Of a stretch of 52,134 nt of DNA, positions 49,431 through 52,134 are shown piece by piece. Made by a program: the position numbers and the translations under genes. Numbering within the stretch: the first letter of the stretch is position 1; each line of letters opens with the position of its first letter. Under the pieces are notes generated by a model. That model saw only the letters and a list, made by a program, of their open reading frames with translations, did not search any database and was not told the DNA's origin. The stretch comes from Bdellovibrionales bacterium (GTDB lineage Bacteria > Bdellovibrionota > Bdellovibrionia > Bdellovibrionales > UBA1609): NCBI GenBank assembly GCA_013216195.1, contig JABSOQ010000010.1:1-52134 (forward strand), given 5' to 3'.

Positions 49431-50264
49431 TTACGATAAGAGCGATAGAGCTAGGTTTTGCTTTTGGTTGGCTTGACCTAGTACAGAAACACCCGCTTGC
49501 ATCAAAATACTGTTTCTAGTCATCTCAGCAGTTTCTTCAGCGATATCCGCATCTCTGATACGAGAGTTGGCTGCTGAAAGGTTCTCGTGAGCAATTGCCA
49601 AGTTGTTAATCGTGGAGCTCAGGCGGTTTTGCATGGCTCCAAAATTGGCTCTCATTGCGTTCACTGAGATCATAGCTGTGTCGACCATGTCGATACTTGC
49701 TTGTGCTTGCTCTTTGGTAGAAACAGACTCTGCTGTCATCCCTAATGCCTCAAGCGAAGAGTTGGCTGCTGATGTATTGAAAGAAATTCTGTCTTTAAAC
49801 GGATCGTTATGAACCCCGACCTGAATATCAATCACTCCACCAGTACCGTTCAAAAGGTCGCGACCGTTAAACTTGGTCACTTCTGCAACCCTTTGGATCT
49901 CCGATTTAAGCTGCTGATATTCGACATCGATAAACTTTCTTTCGATATCTCCAATCGTATCTGATGCTGACTGTACGCCGAGCTCTCTTAAACGAATCAA
50001 CATGTTCGAGATTTCGTTTAAGCCACCTTCAGCGACTTGAACCAAAGACACACCATCGTTGGCGTTTCTGTTGGCTTGTTTCATCCCGCGAATCTGACCA
50101 CGTAAGTTTTCAGAGATCGCAAGCCCTGCAGCATCGTCTGCAGCTTGGTTAATTCGGTAACCTGAAGAGAGTCTCGCAAGTGAGCGCTCCATTCTTAGGT
50201 TTGTCCCAAACAAGTTCTTCTGGGCATTTAGTGATGCTACGTTGGTAGCAATTCTGAGTGACAT
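49431..50264 (-). CDS. fliC: Flagellin
   Basis: 277 residues, short for a flagellin, with only the D0/D1 parts: N-terminal SLRIATNVASLNAQKNL, SLARLSSGYRINQAADDAAG and LAISENLRGQIRGMKQA; C-terminal SSTINNLAIAHENLSAANSR, IRDADIAEETAEMTRNSILM and QAGVSVLGQANQKQN. No variable D2/D3 domain. It polymerises into the flagellar filament after export by the flagellar type III system. The ATG has GGGAGG in front, which lies within a small upstream reading frame. No other flagellar gene is in the window. Confidence 0.97.
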   Translation of the reverse strand: MSLRIATNVASLNAQKNLFGTNLRMERSLARLSSGYRINQAADDAAGLAISENLRGQIRGMKQANRNANDGVSLVQVAEGGLNEISNMLIRLRELGVQSASDTIGDIERKFIDVEYQQLKSEIQRVAEVTKFNGRDLLNGTGGVIDIQVGVHNDPFKDRISFNTSAANSSLEALGMTAESVSTKEQAQASIDMVDTAMISVNAMRANFGAMQNRLSSTINNLAIAHENLSAANSRIRDADIAEETAEMTRNSILMQAGVSVLGQANQKQNLALSLLS

Positions 50265-50265
50265 A

Positions 50266-50283
50266 TCATCCTCCCTGTGTCAT
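50266..50283 (-). promoter_or_regulatory. Five-codon leader ORF overlapping the flagellin ribosome-binding site
   Basis: ATG ACA CAG GGA GGA TGA, preceded by an ideal AAGGAGG (50289-50295) with 5 bases of spacing. Its codons include the GGGAGG that serves the flagellin ATG, and it stops one base before that ATG. Translation of the leader would pass ribosomes over the flagellin site; coupling or attenuation is possible. Confidence 0.5.
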
Positions 50284-50319
50284 CTCATCCTCCTTGATAT
50301 GTGCCATTCCGTTGGCGTC

Positions 50320-50336
50320 GGACACATTCTGTGTCC
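50320..50336. promoter_or_regulatory. Palindrome in the flagellin leader
   Basis: GGACACA-TTC-TGTGTCC is a perfect 7-bp inverted repeat with a 3-base centre, 56 bases before the flagellin start. It could be a dimeric regulator's operator or, if transcribed, an RNA hairpin at the 5' end. Confidence 0.5.
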
Positions 50337-50597
50337 CGGGTTAAAAATTTGCTTTGTTCATCAAGGATGAGGGGGGAGAAAGGCATTCACTGGCTTTAAT
50401 AAGCTGTAGTGAGACTTACTTTTCGTTCCCGAATCCTTGGGAGAACAAAGAACAATCCTTTTGTTCTATGTGTCAGATCGGGAAATTTTTGCCTCATATT
50501 GAGTCTAGTTTCTGCTTTGCATCTATGTTTGAAATGCCAAAGTTGGCACAGCAGTGCTTTTTAGGGGCTTTGACGGGTAGTCGGTCTGGGCTTACAG

Positions 50598-51623
50598 CTA
50601 GTTACTAGCTTTAAGTAGGGCCGAAAAAGCACTTTCAGCTAGAAGCCTGTAGCCAAGCCTAGTGCAGTGACCAAAGTCACCAGCAAACTTGTCAGAGAAA
50701 ACTGCGGCCTCACCTTTTTCTCGAATTGCGGCTTTGAAGTTTTCTTGATTGGGTACAAAGACAACAGGTTGGGTGATGGGGCTCACAAGTTCTTTCAAAA
50801 AGTTCAAGTCTCGCAGAGGGTATTGCATAAGAATAAGTTTACTTCCAGAACGAAGTGCAAGACGAATGAGACTGCGGTAGTTTCTTCTTAGGGTCTTGTA
50901 CATCTCTACGTTTTTGTAAGCTTCACCAGTTTCGTTGTTAAGTCGCTCAAGCCAGTTGTAGCCATTGTCTTCAAGAGGCCTTCTTCTGACATACTCTTTT
51001 GCTAGCAACGAGGCGTTCTCATATTGCTTTTTTAGGTGTTTGTTTTCGGCAATCTTAAGAAGGTCTTCTGTGGCAATGGCTTTGTAACTTGCTTCAGCAA
51101 CTGGGTCGTTAAAGAAATTGCCTGTGCCACCAAAGAGAAGGTCTTTAATTGAATAGAAACTCAAGATTAGAAACCTTGGCGTTAGCAGCCACCTATGAAC
51201 TAGGCTGTTAGATGACAGACTCTCGTAGGTTCTCACATCAATGAGGTCATTAATGCCCATCATGACAATCGTGAATTCTGGGGCCGAATTGTTGAAGTAG
51301 TCAGTGACTCTTTTTATCGTCGATGTAGACGTTTCAGCCTTCTTACCTGCATTAATCACAGAGTATTGGTTTGGGTTTGCGGCATCGAGCATGCCTTGCA
51401 GCTGACTAGGAAAGCTGTCTTGCTCATTGACTCCGTGGCCATAGACCATGGACTCTCCTATAATCAAGATCTTTGTCTTCGCCTCCGTCGAGCTTGTTGA
51501 ATAAGAAGCTGGTGAGTCATACGCTAGCGCAAGCTGGCTGACCTGCAATACGACCTCTAAGGTAGCTATTGCAGCTGTTATTAGAAGTAAAAAGGCGGCT
51601 GAGTAGAATACAACGTGTTTCAC
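50598..51623 (-). CDS. SGNH/GDSL-type hydrolase, membrane-anchored
   Basis: 341 residues. N-terminal membrane anchor (VVFYSAAFLLLITAAIATLEVVL at about 4-26), then the SGNH blocks: ILIIGESMVYGHG (block I with Ser 58; GES instead of GDS), SVINAGKKAE (block II Gly region), IVMMGINDLID (block III G-x-N-D) and FGHCTRLGYRLLAES (block V D-x-x-H with the catalytic Asp/His). The domain lies outside the cytoplasm and may remove acyl groups from a cell-wall or capsule polymer; family members vary widely. Starts at GTG 51623. Stands alone. Confidence 0.82.
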   Translation of the reverse strand: MKHVVFYSAAFLLLITAAIATLEVVLQVSQLALAYDSPASYSTSSTEAKTKILIIGESMVYGHGVNEQDSFPSQLQGMLDAANPNQYSVINAGKKAETSTSTIKRVTDYFNNSAPEFTIVMMGINDLIDVRTYESLSSNSLVHRWLLTPRFLILSFYSIKDLLFGGTGNFFNDPVAEASYKAIATEDLLKIAENKHLKKQYENASLLAKEYVRRRPLEDNGYNWLERLNNETGEAYKNVEMYKTLRRNYRSLIRLALRSGSKLILMQYPLRDLNFLKELVSPITQPVVFVPNQENFKAAIREKGEAAVFSDKFAGDFGHCTRLGYRLLAESAFSALLKASN

Positions 51624-51810
51624 AGTAAGACCCAGTCTACAGAGTAATTGGCCGCAAATTAAGCCTAAAAAGACAGCCCCTGTAACAAAAATTGTAGGGC
51701 TTAATATCTAGTCATTCGTGCTATTGGTGCTCAATTGGCGTTCACTGATACGCGATTTGGCATAAGACTTGATGATTAAAGGCAGTTGTTTGAAATCGTA
51801 GGAGAAGATA

Positions 51811-52134
51811 ATGGGAACACGCTGGACGTTAGTGGCCATTTCAGGCTTGGTGATCAAAGTTTCTGCTGAGGCGGCAAGCTGGCAAGATTTTTTGAAAAGT
51901 TGCGGTTTTCAGGCTCGCAGCGCCGCTGCCAGAGCGCGCCTAGTTGAGGCTCCCACCACTCTTGATCAGTTCTTGGTGAGATCACCTCTAGACTACAGCA
52001 AAGCCACAGAACCAGCAGTCAACCCTCTCAATGCCTATTCGACCCCAGACTTTGGCTTGCAAACACCACACTTCAAGAAAATGAAGGCTATGTCTGAAGA
52101 GCGAGAGGCAGAGCTTCTGTTTGCAATACGAGAT
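51811..52134 (+). CDS. Exported protein of unknown function, N-terminal part (runs off window)
   Basis: ATG 51811 with TAGGAGAAG in front. The first 108 codons are open to the window edge: a short signal-like start (TRWTLVAISGLVIKVSAEA) then a polar, Ala/Arg-rich stretch (GFQARSAAARARLVEAPTT) and YSTPDFGLQTPHF. No stop codon is seen, so the gene continues. No family recognised. Confidence 0.6.
   Translation, partial: MGTRWTLVAISGLVIKVSAEAASWQDFLKSCGFQARSAAARARLVEAPTTLDQFLVRSPLDYSKATEPAVNPLNAYSTPDFGLQTPHFKKMKAMSEEREAELLFAIRD

Larger units (their letters stand above)
50265..50597. other. Flagellin leader and intergenic region
   Basis: 333 bases upstream of the flagellin gene (minus strand) and downstream of the SGNH hydrolase. 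Near flagellin it holds a mini-ORF and a palindrome (separate entries). I could not pick a convincing sigma-28 promoter. An open frame on the plus strand (50354-50608) has no ribosome-binding site and is not called. Confidence 0.5.

Noticed and set aside
50337-50480. Sigma-28-type promoter for flagellin
   Set aside because: No sequence close to TAAA-N15-GCCGATAA could be found on the minus strand; promoter left unassigned.
50354-50608. Plus-strand ORF upstream of flagellin
   Set aside because: No ribosome-binding site, no recognisable protein features, and it crosses into the end of the SGNH gene on the other strand.
1-52134. tRNA or rRNA genes, insertion sequences, prophage, attachment sites
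   Set aside because: No T-loop-like GGTTCGAATC pattern in a tRNA context, no transposase or integrase motifs and no phage genes were seen when reading the window; small RNAs cannot be excluded.

Overview
The window looks like chromosomal DNA of a flagellated, diderm bacterium of the Bdellovibrionota type (Bdellovibrio-like); this assignment is an inference from gene content. Pointers are many signal-peptide proteins and lipoproteins, several outer-membrane beta-barrel proteins, an ExbB/ExbD energiser pair, a short flagellin, a Tad-type pilus inner-membrane protein tied to a run of FHA-domain proteins, a maf-yggS-proC-divIVA block, and a lipoyl synthase/2-oxoacid dehydrogenase cluster. Coding density is high, strong AGGAG-type ribosome-binding sites are common, and GTG/TTG starts are frequent. 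I see no tRNA, rRNA, CRISPR array, insertion sequence or prophage.

Layout. 1-0.8 kb: truncated pssA and a CTP-type lipid kinase gene (phospholipid synthesis). 1-4.3 kb: unrecognised envelope proteins and a DsbA-like lipoprotein. 4.4-9.9 kb: sfsA, then lipA, 2-oxoacid dehydrogenase E2, lpd and lipB, which make and use protein-bound lipoate. 9.9-11.7 kb: a secreted lytic-transglycosylase-like protein with a coupled secreted partner. 11.8-14.8 kb: exbD/exbB and a divergent lipoprotein with a degenerate sulfatase fold. 14.8-22.3 kb: a seven-gene minus-strand operon in the order tadC, DUF192, FHA-sensor-PAS, FHA-TM-TPR, FHA-FHA-TM-TPR, PPM-phosphatase-like protein without metal ligands, radical SAM. 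22.3-25.7 kb: maf, yggS, proC, a pilin-like gene and divIVA. 25.7-29.7 kb: a lipoprotein, a beta-barrel protein, an MFS exporter, a rhodanese-like protein and a tandem PspC protein. 29.7-32.8 kb: a small secreted protein and valS. 32.8-37.3 kb: a secreted protein, a 2OG-Fe(II) oxygenase, a beta-barrel gene broken by two tandem stops, an MBL-fold hydrolase and a STAS-like/zinc-ribbon protein. 37.3-41.4 kb: rnr overlapping a ubiB-like kinase gene, then a GNAT. 41.5-46.7 kb: an outer-membrane protein, ldhA, uspA, a c-haem lipoprotein and two small secreted proteins. 46.7-49.3 kb: an intergenic microsatellite and a formylglycine-type sulfatase. 49.3-52.1 kb: a 31-residue membrane protein, flagellin with an unusual leader, an SGNH hydrolase and a truncated secreted protein gene.

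The strongest candidate for an undescribed system is the FHA/Tad operon (14.77-22.26 kb). It pairs one Tad assembly protein with three membrane-anchored phosphothreonine readers (four FHA domains), a sensor with no visible output domain and a phosphatase-like protein that has lost the residues normally binding metal. It contains no recognisable kinase or active phosphatase. Other notable signals are a 140-bp out-of-frame overlap between rnr and ubiB, a 12-bp stop-bearing insertion bounded by GGTAT repeats in a beta-barrel gene, and a mini-ORF covering the flagellin ribosome-binding site.
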